Part shown: positions 1 to 8,100 of the stretch, in pieces
How the letters are laid out: the number at the start of each line of letters is the position of its first letter
Numbering within the stretch: position 1 is the first letter of the stretch
Assembly (NCBI GenBank): GCA_021200565.1
Contig: JAJQGJ010000002.1
Location: forward strand, 275,897 to 330,994
Source of the DNA: Oscillospiraceae bacterium
GTDB lineage: Bacteria; Bacillota; Clostridia; Oscillospirales; Ruminococcaceae
Reading direction: 5' to 3'
Length of the DNA: 55,098 nucleotides
Made by a program: the position numbers and the translations under genes
The notes under the pieces: generated by a model
What the model was told of the DNA's origin: nothing
Databases searched by the model: none
Seen by the model: only the letters and a program-made list of their open reading frames with translations

Positions 1-59
1 TGACTGAGAGGGTGCGAGCCCGCAGGGCGAGCCGTCAGCGCAGCTGACTGAGAGGGTGC
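1..59. repeat. Short direct repeat, 44-bp period
   Basis: The 15-bp word TGACTGAGAGGGTGC occurs at 1-15 and again at 45-59, giving a 44-bp period that probably continues to the left of the window. It lies downstream of the stop codon at 85-87. No terminator hairpin is evident in the visible part. Only two copies are seen, so whether it is a tandem array or a dispersed repeat cannot be decided. Confidence 0.6.
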
Positions 60-84
60 ACAAGCGAAGCCGGTGGTGGAGGGG

Positions 85-1011
85 CTACCCCCGAATAATT
101 TTATAAAGCACCGCCTCCGCAAACACAAGCGGGCGGTTGTATCTGAAGAAGACTATTCCGTCTGTCGGGGCGGTGATTCTTTCAACCACGTTGCCCTCGA
201 GCGGGTCGAGTATCTCGCAGAGGAGGTCGCCTTTTTCAAACCGGTCGCCGGTCTGGGCATAGGGATGGTAGATTCCGGATTTGGTCGAGTGGAGCTGGAG
301 AAGCTCACTTTCCGAAATAATCTCGGTTATGCTGCCGCCGGGGATATTCTGAGTCGTGATGCCGTTCTTATATGCAAACCGGAGCACCGCTTCGATGGCA
401 ATCTTTGCGGAAGGCAAATCAATCTGGTCAGTAGCGTTTGTGTAGAGCGAGAAAGCCTTCGTTTCCCATATCTGCCAGTTGTAGTTTAGGGTTGTGGTAT
501 CATATGGTCTTGGAGTGCGGATGAATGCATAAGGAAGCCCAAAGCCGAGCATGTAATTATGGTCGGTAAAGCCCGTCTCCATCAGCTTCACGTGCGAGAG
601 AAAGTCTCCCTGCTGATAGAAGCTGGCGAACTGGACGCCGAAGCGGTAGCCCTGAATCTCCTCGAAAAGCCCGTCGGCAATGCGCTGGGTGGTTTCGCCC
701 ATGTCGTAGCCGGGGAACATGCGGTTGATGTCGGTGTTGTCCATCGTCCAGAACCGTTTGCCGATGTTCATCGAGTAGTAGTTGACGCACGGGATGATGA
801 GAATCTCGTGGTCGGGAGCTATCTTTCCCTCTTTTTCGAGCCTTTTAAATTTCTGGACGAGCTGTGAGCAGACATACATCTGCTGAACCTCGTTTCCTCT
901 CATCGAGCCGACAATGCAGAGGGCTCTCTCGCCGCTTCCAAATCTATAGCCGATAATGTCCATCGGCTCCCTGTAGGGAGATGTTATCGAGTATATTGTC
1001 TCTTTACGCAT
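85..1011 (-). CDS. AstE/AspA-like (M14-type) protein with degenerate active site
   Basis: Succinylglutamate desuccinylase/aspartoacylase-like fold, about 308 aa, parallel in length and layout to its upstream neighbour. The shared substrate-loop motif DINRMFPG is kept (about residues 94-101). The metal and catalytic residues are not. The first zinc His is Arg38 (MRGNE in place of THGDE; Glu41 remains), the second zinc His is Phe128 (VQFAS for IDIHAS), and the catalytic Glu is a Tyr (SLYT for VVEM). It is therefore probably not a zinc hydrolase. A C-terminal beta-rich region of about 75 residues is retained. The ATG at 1011 follows AGGAGGTG by 6 nt, and the gene overlaps the previous one by 8 bp. 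A regulatory or structural partner of the active paralogue is inferred; a binding protein with a new ligand is also possible. Confidence 0.85.
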   Translation of the reverse strand: MRKETIYSITSPYREPMDIIGYRFGSGERALCIVGSMRGNEVQQMYVCSQLVQKFKRLEKEGKIAPDHEILIIPCVNYYSMNIGKRFWTMDNTDINRMFPGYDMGETTQRIADGLFEEIQGYRFGVQFASFYQQGDFLSHVKLMETGFTDHNYMLGFGLPYAFIRTPRPYDTTTLNYNWQIWETKAFSLYTNATDQIDLPSAKIAIEAVLRFAYKNGITTQNIPGGSITEIISESELLQLHSTKSGIYHPYAQTGDRFEKGDLLCEILDPLEGNVVERITAPTDGIVFFRYNRPLVFAEAVLYKIIRG

Positions 1012-1948
1012 TGTGAACACCTCCTAAGATTCTTGCAATCAGCGAGCCGCCATATACAACCGGATATTCACGGAGGGTGAAGATTCTTCCGTCGCAGGGA
1101 GAGGTGACGTATTCCTCGACATGCCCGGTTGTGGGATCCAAAACATCTCCGATATGGTCGCCACTCCTGATGTCAACCCAGTGCTCGACGCATGGAACGA
1201 AAATCCCGGCTGCCGAGGAGTTGACGAAAGCGACGTCATGGTCGGTTGAGAGAATAGCCTTTCTCACCGGCTGGGTTTCCCCTGTCCAGATGCCGATGTT
1301 CTTGAGGAGATTGAGGATTCCCCCGACGAGCTGGTCGCAGTAAGCTTTGGTGATTCTCATTCCGACGCCCATCTCGACAACGAGGGTTTTCGTGCCGATT
1401 GAGTTGAGGCTGTAGGCAAGAGTCGATTCAAGGACAGTCGCCGAAGAGTGAACCCAGATAAAGTCTGTCCCGAGCATTTCGGCATAGGGAACGAGCTCCG
1501 AAGCGGTTATCTCGTTGACTCGCACCTGCGGAATCTCCCGGAGATAGATGTTGCTGGCGTGGATGTCGATGCAGATGTCTGCGCCCTTGATGTCGTTTAT
1601 GATGTCATATGCGACATGCTCCGCCATTGTGCCGTCGGGAGTTCCGGGGAATATTCTGTTCATGTCGAGGTCGAACATCGGCATGCCTCTCTGGATTGAG
1701 TCGACGCCAAGAGGATTGAGAGCCGGATATATGTCGACGATGCCTTCAAGCTTCGATGCGCCTTTCGTTAAGATGTCGGCAAGCCGTGCGCAGACAAGCT
1801 GACCTTCGAGCTCATCTCCATGTGTCCCCGTGACAATACAAGCACGCTTCACCCGTTTAGTAGAGCGTGCCATATTAGAAATCCGGTTTTTCCGGATGAC
1901 AAGATTTTCATTGACGGCTAACGCCGCCTGGGCTATGGTTTCGATCAT
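1004..1948 (-). CDS. Succinylglutamate desuccinylase/aspartoacylase family metallohydrolase
   Basis: AstE/AspA branch of the M14 carboxypeptidase fold, 314 aa, predicted zinc-dependent amide hydrolase. The zinc ligands are visible: GTHGDE (His43, Glu46) and IDIHAS (His130). DMNRIFPG (95-102) is the conserved Asn-Arg substrate loop, and VVEMG supplies the catalytic Glu192. The C-terminal domain resembles the beta-barrel or biotinyl-like tail of the family. The start at 1948 has AGAAGG about 6 nt upstream. It is followed by the degenerate paralogue with an 8-bp overlap. It sits 92 bp behind the transglutaminase, with a palindromic repeat in the gap. Substrate unknown; the neighbourhood suggests hydrolysis of an amide-linked amino-acid or peptide conjugate. 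Confidence 0.88.
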   Translation of the reverse strand: MIETIAQAALAVNENLVIRKNRISNMARSTKRVKRACIVTGTHGDELEGQLVCARLADILTKGASKLEGIVDIYPALNPLGVDSIQRGMPMFDLDMNRIFPGTPDGTMAEHVAYDIINDIKGADICIDIHASNIYLREIPQVRVNEITASELVPYAEMLGTDFIWVHSSATVLESTLAYSLNSIGTKTLVVEMGVGMRITKAYCDQLVGGILNLLKNIGIWTGETQPVRKAILSTDHDVAFVNSSAAGIFVPCVEHWVDIRSGDHIGDVLDPTTGHVEEYVTSPCDGRIFTLREYPVVYGGSLIARILGGVHNA

Positions 1949-1970
1949 AATATACCTTCTTCTGATAATT

Positions 1971-2040
1971 TGTAGGGGCGGATATTATCCGCCCGCTCCT
2001 TCGGCAACAGCTTTTCGGGCGGATAATATCCGCCCCTACA
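1971..2040. repeat. Palindromic GGCGGATA repeat, copy 1 (70 bp)
   Basis: Two perfectly complementary 25-bp arms (1971-1995 and 2016-2040) flank a 20-nt loop. Each arm contains GGGCGGATAATATCCGCCC or its complement, which is itself almost palindromic. The outer ends read TGTAGGGG and CCCCTACA. The right end touches the stop codon of the transglutaminase gene (2041-2043). Related copies lie at 5041-5111 and 45111-45225. This is a REP- or MITE-like element without coding capacity. Confidence 0.92.
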
Positions 2041-2814
2041 TTATTGCACAATCTGTGACTTCACCGTCTGCCTCGACTCCGTTATCCCCACATAGCATCC
2101 CGATTCAATCGGGCAGTCTGCGTAATCCCTGCCGTGGCAGAGTTTGAGATAATGTGTGCTTATGAGGCAGTTGTTGACCGGGTCTATTCCGTACCAGCGG
2201 GAGCCGTCGTTTACCTCTACCCAGGCGTGGGTTTCGCCCTCGTCGCAGGCAAGACCGGCGACATAGCGGCAGCTGATTCCTCCCATACGGCATAAAGCAA
2301 GCATGATGTGCGCATAATCCTGACATACACCTTTTCCGAGGCTCAGCGCCTCCTCGGCTGTGGTGTGGACATCCGTCACACCCTTTTCATAGGTCATGTA
2401 TTCATATAAGCTGTCGGCAAGTGCAAGTGAACGGTATAGGACATTCGATTCTGTCGGCTGGTGGGCTTCATAAAATGCCGTCAGCGCTTCTCCGGGATGA
2501 GTCAGCGGCGACTGATAGGCATACATCGGGTGAGCCTTGCCGGAAACGGTGTAGCTCGAGGTTATCGATGCCGTGCCCTTGACCGAGAAGGAAAATCTCC
2601 CGTGTGGCTTCTCGATTCTTCCGCATAAAAGGGAGTTTCCGAAGCTGTCACGTGAATTCCAGATGACGCCGCCGGACGGCTGGATGACATACTTCGGCTC
2701 GCTGATAATCTGCCGGTCATCGGAAAGCGGCAGGCAGCGGAGGGTGAAGGAGTGGGAGCTTATCGGGCTCGAAAATTCAAACTCGGTGCTGTATTCAAAA
2801 TTCAGCTTCTTCAT
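2041..2814 (-). CDS. Transglutaminase-like cysteine protease family protein
   Basis: Bacterial transglutaminase-like protein, 257 aa, with an N-terminal beta-sandwich segment and a papain-like catalytic domain. The catalytic triad is visible: Cys in GKGVCQDYAH, His in ETHAWVEV, and Asp in YGIDPVNN. It is encoded between the alpha-E and AstE-like genes and overlaps the alpha-E gene by 20 bp, with GAGGTGA 6 nt before the ATG. This transglutaminase, alpha-E and permuted ATP-grasp trio is a known conserved neighbourhood, predicted from comparative genomics to make and cut amide bonds in peptides or small conjugates. Peptidase or amidase rather than crosslinking activity is more likely for such bacterial members. 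Cytoplasmic: no signal peptide. Confidence 0.9.
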   Translation of the reverse strand: MKKLNFEYSTEFEFSSPISSHSFTLRCLPLSDDRQIISEPKYVIQPSGGVIWNSRDSFGNSLLCGRIEKPHGRFSFSVKGTASITSSYTVSGKAHPMYAYQSPLTHPGEALTAFYEAHQPTESNVLYRSLALADSLYEYMTYEKGVTDVHTTAEEALSLGKGVCQDYAHIMLALCRMGGISCRYVAGLACDEGETHAWVEVNDGSRWYGIDPVNNCLISTHYLKLCHGRDYADCPIESGCYVGITESRQTVKSQIVQ

Positions 2815-3508
2815 CAGTTGTCACCTCAACAAGCTTTCCAATAAGCGAAAGTGCCTCTCCCCGGCAGCTTTCTATTCCCTTTCCCCTCGACAGAAGCTTA
2901 TCCAAGCTCTCGTATGCCTCGACATTCAGAACCGGGTTATAAACATTCTCATATGGATGCACCAGAACGGTCATATAGTCAAATACTCTTCGTATATCTT
3001 CATCCTTATATGACAATCTGACATATAAATCGAGCCGCTCAACAGCCTTTCCGATGTAGATGAGATCTCTTCCTTCAAGGTCCTCCATATTGTCCTCAAC
3101 GCTTCCCCAGAACGCATACAGGTCATCCCTTACGGGGAGCAAATCATAGCGGACTTTTCTTGTCCCACGGACAGACTTGAATTTATTCAAAGCAAGCTGC
3201 AGATATGAAAGTGACGAAGACTTGATGGCTTCACGAAGCACAATTCCGTTATCCATAGCCCGCTCTAAGTTAGACCGAAGAGAATTCGGGTCGGTCTTGT
3301 CAAACAGGTATCTGTCGAAAAAGTCGTTGTCATCGGAATAGATATTCGGTGCGCCAATCTTTTCGAGATAGCTTATGTAGGAATTCTTGTCGACATCGAT
3401 CATCAGATCGAAATAATTGAAGAACGAATTGAGGGTGGTGAAAACCCTTTCTGTGTATCTTCCAAGCCAGTAGAGATTACTGCCGTTTAGTCTTGTGATA
3501 GTACCCAT
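2795..3508 (-). CDS. Alpha-E domain protein (DUF403)
   Basis: All-alpha protein whose N-terminus (NGSNLYWLGRYTERVF) is the hallmark of the alpha-E/DUF403 family, which almost always accompanies the permuted ATP-grasp and transglutaminase genes. At 237 aa it is shorter than the roughly 300-residue members I know. Biochemical function is unknown; it is thought to assist the ATP-grasp ligase. It overlaps the ATP-grasp gene by 22 bp and the transglutaminase gene by 20 bp, so the three are likely translationally coupled. Confidence 0.88.
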   Translation of the reverse strand: MGTITRLNGSNLYWLGRYTERVFTTLNSFFNYFDLMIDVDKNSYISYLEKIGAPNIYSDDNDFFDRYLFDKTDPNSLRSNLERAMDNGIVLREAIKSSSLSYLQLALNKFKSVRGTRKVRYDLLPVRDDLYAFWGSVEDNMEDLEGRDLIYIGKAVERLDLYVRLSYKDEDIRRVFDYMTVLVHPYENVYNPVLNVEAYESLDKLLSRGKGIESCRGEALSLIGKLVEVTTDEEAEF

Positions 3509-4815
3509 GTGTCCTTGAAGCCTCCTCCTTGAGATGAATTTACTACGAACGAATCGGGATTTCTTGAGAACCTGGTCAAACCGCTCGCCCAGACCTTGGT
3601 TGTTTCCCCTGAGAGAACGAAAGCTCTGAGGTCGGCTTTTCTCGGAACTGTTGAGCCATCCTCGCTGAGAATATCCAGATCAATAAAATCTATTACTTCC
3701 TGAGCTATGAACCGCCTCGACTGCTCGGTGATGAGAGTGCGCCATTCGGAAAGCTGCTCTTTGGTCAAGTCTCTTCCGAACACAACTCCATAGCCTCCGG
3801 CTTCCGAAACGTCCTTGACAACCAGCGTTTCGAGATGATCGAGTACATACCTTCTGTCCTCCTCATAGAACGGCAGGTATGTCGGAGCGTTCTTCAGGAT
3901 CGGCTCTTCGCCTAAGTAGTATTTAATCATCTTCGGAACGAAATAGTAGATTCCCTTGTCGTCAGCAACGCCGTTGCCGGGAGCGTTCATGATGGCGACG
4001 TTTCCGGCTCTGTAGGCATCCACAATGTGCGGAACGCCTATGAGCGACTCGGGCACAAAGGTCATCGGATCCAAATATTCATCGGAAATTCTTCGATATA
4101 CCGTTCCGACTCTCGTTCTGCCGCCCTGGTAGTCACGCATATAGAGAATATTGTTCTCAACAAAGAGGTCGCTGTTCTGGACTAAAACCGCACCGGTTCT
4201 CTCAGCTAAATATGAATGCTCAAAGTAGGCGGCGTTATAGCGTCCGGGAGTTAAGATAACGTTGATTCCTCCGCAGTTGACGCTGTCCATCGTGTCCTTG
4301 AGAAGCGAAGCATAGTTTCTGTTGTCGACGACAGAGACGTCGTGAAAGACATCCGGGCTGGTCATTCTGCACAATTCTCTTGCAATCAGCGGGTAAGATG
4401 CTCCCGACGGGATTCGAAGATTATCCTCAAGGATATACCAGGTGCCGTCCTTAGCCTGAACCAGGTCGATTCCGGAAATGTGGCTGTAGACGCCGTGCGC
4501 CGGCGTTACTCCCTCGCACTGCGGCAGATAGCCCTTTGAAATATAGACAAAGTCGGCAGGGATTACGCCATCACGGATAATCTTCTTCTCCGAATAGATG
4601 TCTTTTAAGAATAGGTTCAGGGCGTCGACACGCTGGATAAGCCCTTTTTCCATGTCGGAAAAATCAGATTTCGTGATGATTCGGGGAATTGCGTCAAACG
4701 GGAAAAGCTGCTCCTTGAAAACGCCGTTTTTATAGATTCCGAACTTGACGCCATATCTGGCAAGAAGCTCATTTATCTCACGTGTGTTGGCAACGGGTGT
4801 GTTCATCTTGGTCAT
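3487..4815 (-). CDS. Circularly permuted ATP-grasp ligase (type 2; DUF404/DUF407-like)
   Basis: A 442-aa member of the circularly permuted ATP-grasp family, predicted ATP-dependent amide or peptide ligase. The diagnostic stretch EDNLRIPSGASYP is present around residues 150-165, and a glycine-rich NAPGNGVADDKGI segment and VKDVSEAGGYG near residue 340 fit ATP binding. It is the first gene of the operon that continues through alpha-E, transglutaminase and the two AstE-like genes. The start at 4815 has only a weak AAAGTGAG upstream; an alternative ATG lies three codons in. Substrates are unknown. The pairing of a ligase with two potential amide hydrolases implies reversible conjugation. Confidence 0.9.
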   Translation of the reverse strand: MTKMNTPVANTREINELLARYGVKFGIYKNGVFKEQLFPFDAIPRIITKSDFSDMEKGLIQRVDALNLFLKDIYSEKKIIRDGVIPADFVYISKGYLPQCEGVTPAHGVYSHISGIDLVQAKDGTWYILEDNLRIPSGASYPLIARELCRMTSPDVFHDVSVVDNRNYASLLKDTMDSVNCGGINVILTPGRYNAAYFEHSYLAERTGAVLVQNSDLFVENNILYMRDYQGGRTRVGTVYRRISDEYLDPMTFVPESLIGVPHIVDAYRAGNVAIMNAPGNGVADDKGIYYFVPKMIKYYLGEEPILKNAPTYLPFYEEDRRYVLDHLETLVVKDVSEAGGYGVVFGRDLTKEQLSEWRTLITEQSRRFIAQEVIDFIDLDILSEDGSTVPRKADLRAFVLSGETTKVWASGLTRFSRNPDSFVVNSSQGGGFKDTWVLSQD

Positions 4816-4828
4816 CTCACTTTATTAG

Positions 4829-4860
4829 AATGTACAATGTATAATGTACAATGTACAATG
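4829..4860. repeat. AATGTACAATGTA short tandem repeat
   Basis: AATGTAC/AATGTAT-type units repeat about four times with a 7-11 bp spacing just upstream of the ATP-grasp start codon. The tract is AT-rich and contains TTGTAC- and TATACA-like words on the minus strand, so it may overlap the promoter of the ATP-grasp operon, but no convincing -35/-10 pair stands out. Confidence 0.5.
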
Positions 4861-4899
4861 GTGAAGTCGGCTACGCCGACAGATTTTTTGCAAAAATGC

Positions 4900-4928
4900 A
4901 AAAAGACGCCCAAGAAACCTTGGACGCC
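4900..4928 (-). terminator. Rho-independent terminator after the activator gene
   Basis: On the minus strand GGCGTCCAAG pairs with CTTGGGCGTC (10 pairs, two of them G-U) around a 4-nt loop, followed by five T. It lies about 190 bp downstream of the 5122-9438 gene and separates it from the ATP-grasp operon. Confidence 0.75.
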
Positions 4929-5040
4929 TTTCCCACTGTATTAAGAATAACACACTAAAGCTAAAATTTCAACGGTGAATTTTGGACAAAGATTTGCAGA
5001 TGGAAAGCCTTGGGTTTGTGCAGACTTTCGGGGCAGCTAT

Positions 5041-5111
5041 TGTAGGGGCGGATATTATCCGCCCGCATACCCATCAGTGACCCGTTCGGGCGGATAATAT
5101 CCGCCCCTACA
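5041..5111. repeat. Palindromic GGCGGATA repeat, copy 2 (71 bp)
   Basis: The 25-bp arms at 5041-5065 and 5087-5111 are the same as in copy 1, with an unrelated 21-nt loop. It lies 10 bp downstream of the stop codon of the large activator gene. A separate 7-bp hairpin (AGCTGCC/GGCAGCT, 5124-5140) covers that stop codon. The 4816-5121 gap holds only this repeat, the terminator, a small GTCGGC/GCCGAC hairpin near 4865-4880 and the short tandem repeat. Confidence 0.92.
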
Positions 5112-5121
5112 GTCAATCACC

Positions 5122-8100
5122 TTAGCTGCCGAAGGCAGCTGTGTTCATAATCAACATCTGCAACCTATTCTCCACATTTGCAAGGCTCGTATCCGGGTCG
5201 AGGTCGAGTGGGAGGATGGAGATGTCCGGGTGCTTGTCCTTCAGGCTCTTGATGACGCCTCTGCCGCAGATGTGGTTGGGGAGGCAGCCGAAGGGCTGAA
5301 GTATAATGAACGAGCGGACGCCTTTTTCGGCGTAGTGGTCAATTTCCGCCGCCATAAGCCAGCCTTCGCCGCAGCTTAAGGTCTTCGGAATTATGTCGCT
5401 GACCGAATTGTAGAGCTTGTTTGGAGACAGCACCTTCTCATAGAGCGGATGCCTGACGGCAACTTTCTCAAGCTTATCCTGAACGTAGTTGAAGAGGAAA
5501 TCGACTGCAAACGGATACGGGAAGATGTTCGCCCCAAAATCGCTTATTTCGCTCATCGTGGCTAAGAAGTCTTTTCTCAGCTGGTCTGTGACCCTCGGAA
5601 ATACCGCTTCCATGCCATTGCTCTCAAGATACCTCTCAATATGGAAGTTCGAGCCGGGATGATATGTAACGAGCAGCTCGCCGGTTACAAATACTCTCGG
5701 CTTAAGATTACTTCTGTCATACGGAATCTTCGCCATGTCGTCTATCGTCTCGGAAAAGGCTCTTCTTGCCTCTTTTATACTCTTTCTGATGCCGTCGGCA
5801 AGCTTATTGATGCAGCTCATATAGACCTTGTCAGTCTCTCCCGGATTGATTTCGTACGGGCGGATCTTTCGGGCGAGATCAGTCAAGATGTCCATCATCA
5901 TGAACACCCAGACCGCTTCAAGAACGGCGCTGACGCCAAGGAGGAACACTCCCGGGTGCATGTCCTTTGAGTCGCCGCCATCGGTTGTTAAGATCGGAAC
6001 TTCCGTAAATCCTGCGCTGTCGAGTCCTTTTCTCAAGAGCCCGGCATAATGGGACATTCTGCAGTCGCACTGGAACTTGACCATGCCGACTGCGACTTCA
6101 TCCTGTTTATAGCCGCCTTTCTGAAGCTCTCCGATCAGCTCGCCTATGACCATCTGGCACGGGAAGCAGATGTCGTTGTGGACATACTTCTTGCCGAGTG
6201 CAATCTCATTAGGTCCTCCAACCGGAATGGTCTTGACCATGAAGCCCTCCTTTTCGCAGATGGCTTGGAGTAGTATCGAGACTTCTTCCGAAATATTCGG
6301 AATGAGAAGCGTGCGGATCTTCTTGTCTTTTTTGTAGAACTTCGCAGGGCTCGGTTCTGGAAGCGGCTTCGGTGGGTTGTCAAGATGAAGATTCCGACGA
6401 ATATCGACAGTCTCGATAAACGACTGAACCCTGATTCCAAGTGAGCCGGAAGCGTCGCTCTCGTCGATCTTTAAGATAAGCGGCGGCTTGTCGCTTGTCG
6501 AGGTCATAATTCTTATAATTTCGTCCGAGAGAATCGCATCGTGCCCGCAGCCGAAGCTGACGAGCTGGACATATTCGAGCTCCGGCTCCCTTGCGGCAAT
6601 CACAGCAGAGGCAAGCATTCTCGTGTGGAAATCGTTTGTAATCTCGGCACGGGTGTTATGTAGATCGACCTCGTTCAAGCCCGGCAGGCTGTCGGCGGTG
6701 AGAACCGGGACGCCTTTTTCAGTGAACTTCTTCGAGATGTCGTGGCTTATGAATCTGTCGGTGTGATATGGTCTTCCCGCCAGAACTACTGCAAACTTGC
6801 CCTCACGCTTGACTTCTTCCATAATTTCGGTTGCCCGGTCAGTAAGTGTCTTCCGGAAGTGTTTTATTGCGGCTTCTGCCTGGGCGAAAGCCTGCTCGGC
6901 TTCCTTTTCGCTGGCACCAAGTTCTTTTACGGCATACTCGCATATCTGAGTGTGGCGGTTTTTCTCTGAGAACCAGTGGAAAATGGGCGTGTCGAACACG
7001 ACGCCATACCTCTCTGCCGGGTTCTGCGAATTTTTGACGACCATCGGATAACCCTGGACGACTGAGCAGACATATGGGCTCTGCTTGTCGACTCCCTCCG
7101 GCGGCATGTGCATGACATAAGGCATGAAAATTCTGTCTACGCCTTTTTTCGCAAGGTCAGCAATATGCCCGTGCGCAAGCTTTGCCGGGAAGCAGATTGT
7201 GTCGGAAGCGACAAAGGAGATGCCGCTTTCATAGATGCCTCGTGAGCTTGGAGAAGAGAACTTCACATTATATCCAAGAGCCTTGAAGAACGTGCTCCAG
7301 AACGGCATGCTGTCCCAGAACTCGAGGACTCTCGGCAGTCCGACGGTGAGATCGACCGGCTCTCTGACCGGCTCATAGTCATAGTCTTTGAAGAGCAGCT
7401 TTTCACGCTCAAGGAACATGTCGGGAGCTTTTTCCGGCTTCTCAAGAGGTATCATCCCCTCAAGCTCTGCTCCACGCTCGCAGCGGTTTCCTGTGACCCA
7501 TGTTCTTCCGGAGGAAAAGCGGGTGATGGTGCGCCTGCAGTGGTTTGCGCAGTGCGGGCAGGCTACTCCCGTTTCGGTTGTGTAATCGAAATTTCTGACG
7601 GCTTGAAGCCCGATGAAGTGCGACTCGCCTTTCATCTTTCTTCTCGTCAGGATGGCGGCACCGACTGCTCCCATCTCGCCGGGATATGGCGAAAGTGTTA
7701 CATTCTTTCCAAGATAGTCTTCAAGTGCTTTCAGAACTGCGAAATTCCGGAAGGTTCCGCCCTGAACTACAACACGGCTTCCGAGCTCGTCGGTGTTAGA
7801 GATTCTGACTACCTTTGTAAATACGTTTTCAATGATAGACCGGCAGAGACCAGCCATTATGTCGTCAGGAAGCTTGCCGTTACGCTGCTCGTTTATAATG
7901 GTGCTGTTCATGAAGACGGTGCAGCGGCTTCCTAAATGTGCAGGATGAGTTGAGCGAAAAGCCGACTCGGCAATCTCCTCGACTTTGATTCCAAGCGAGG
8001 AGGCGAAATTCTCTAAGAAAGACCCGCAGCCGGAGGAGCAAGCCTCGTTAAGCGTCATATTGGTGATGACGCCGTTTTTGAGCCAGATGGCTTTCATGTC

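Noticed and set aside
1-59. Possible CRISPR repeat-spacer
   Set aside because: Only two 15-bp words with a 29-bp interval, no further copies and no cas genes.
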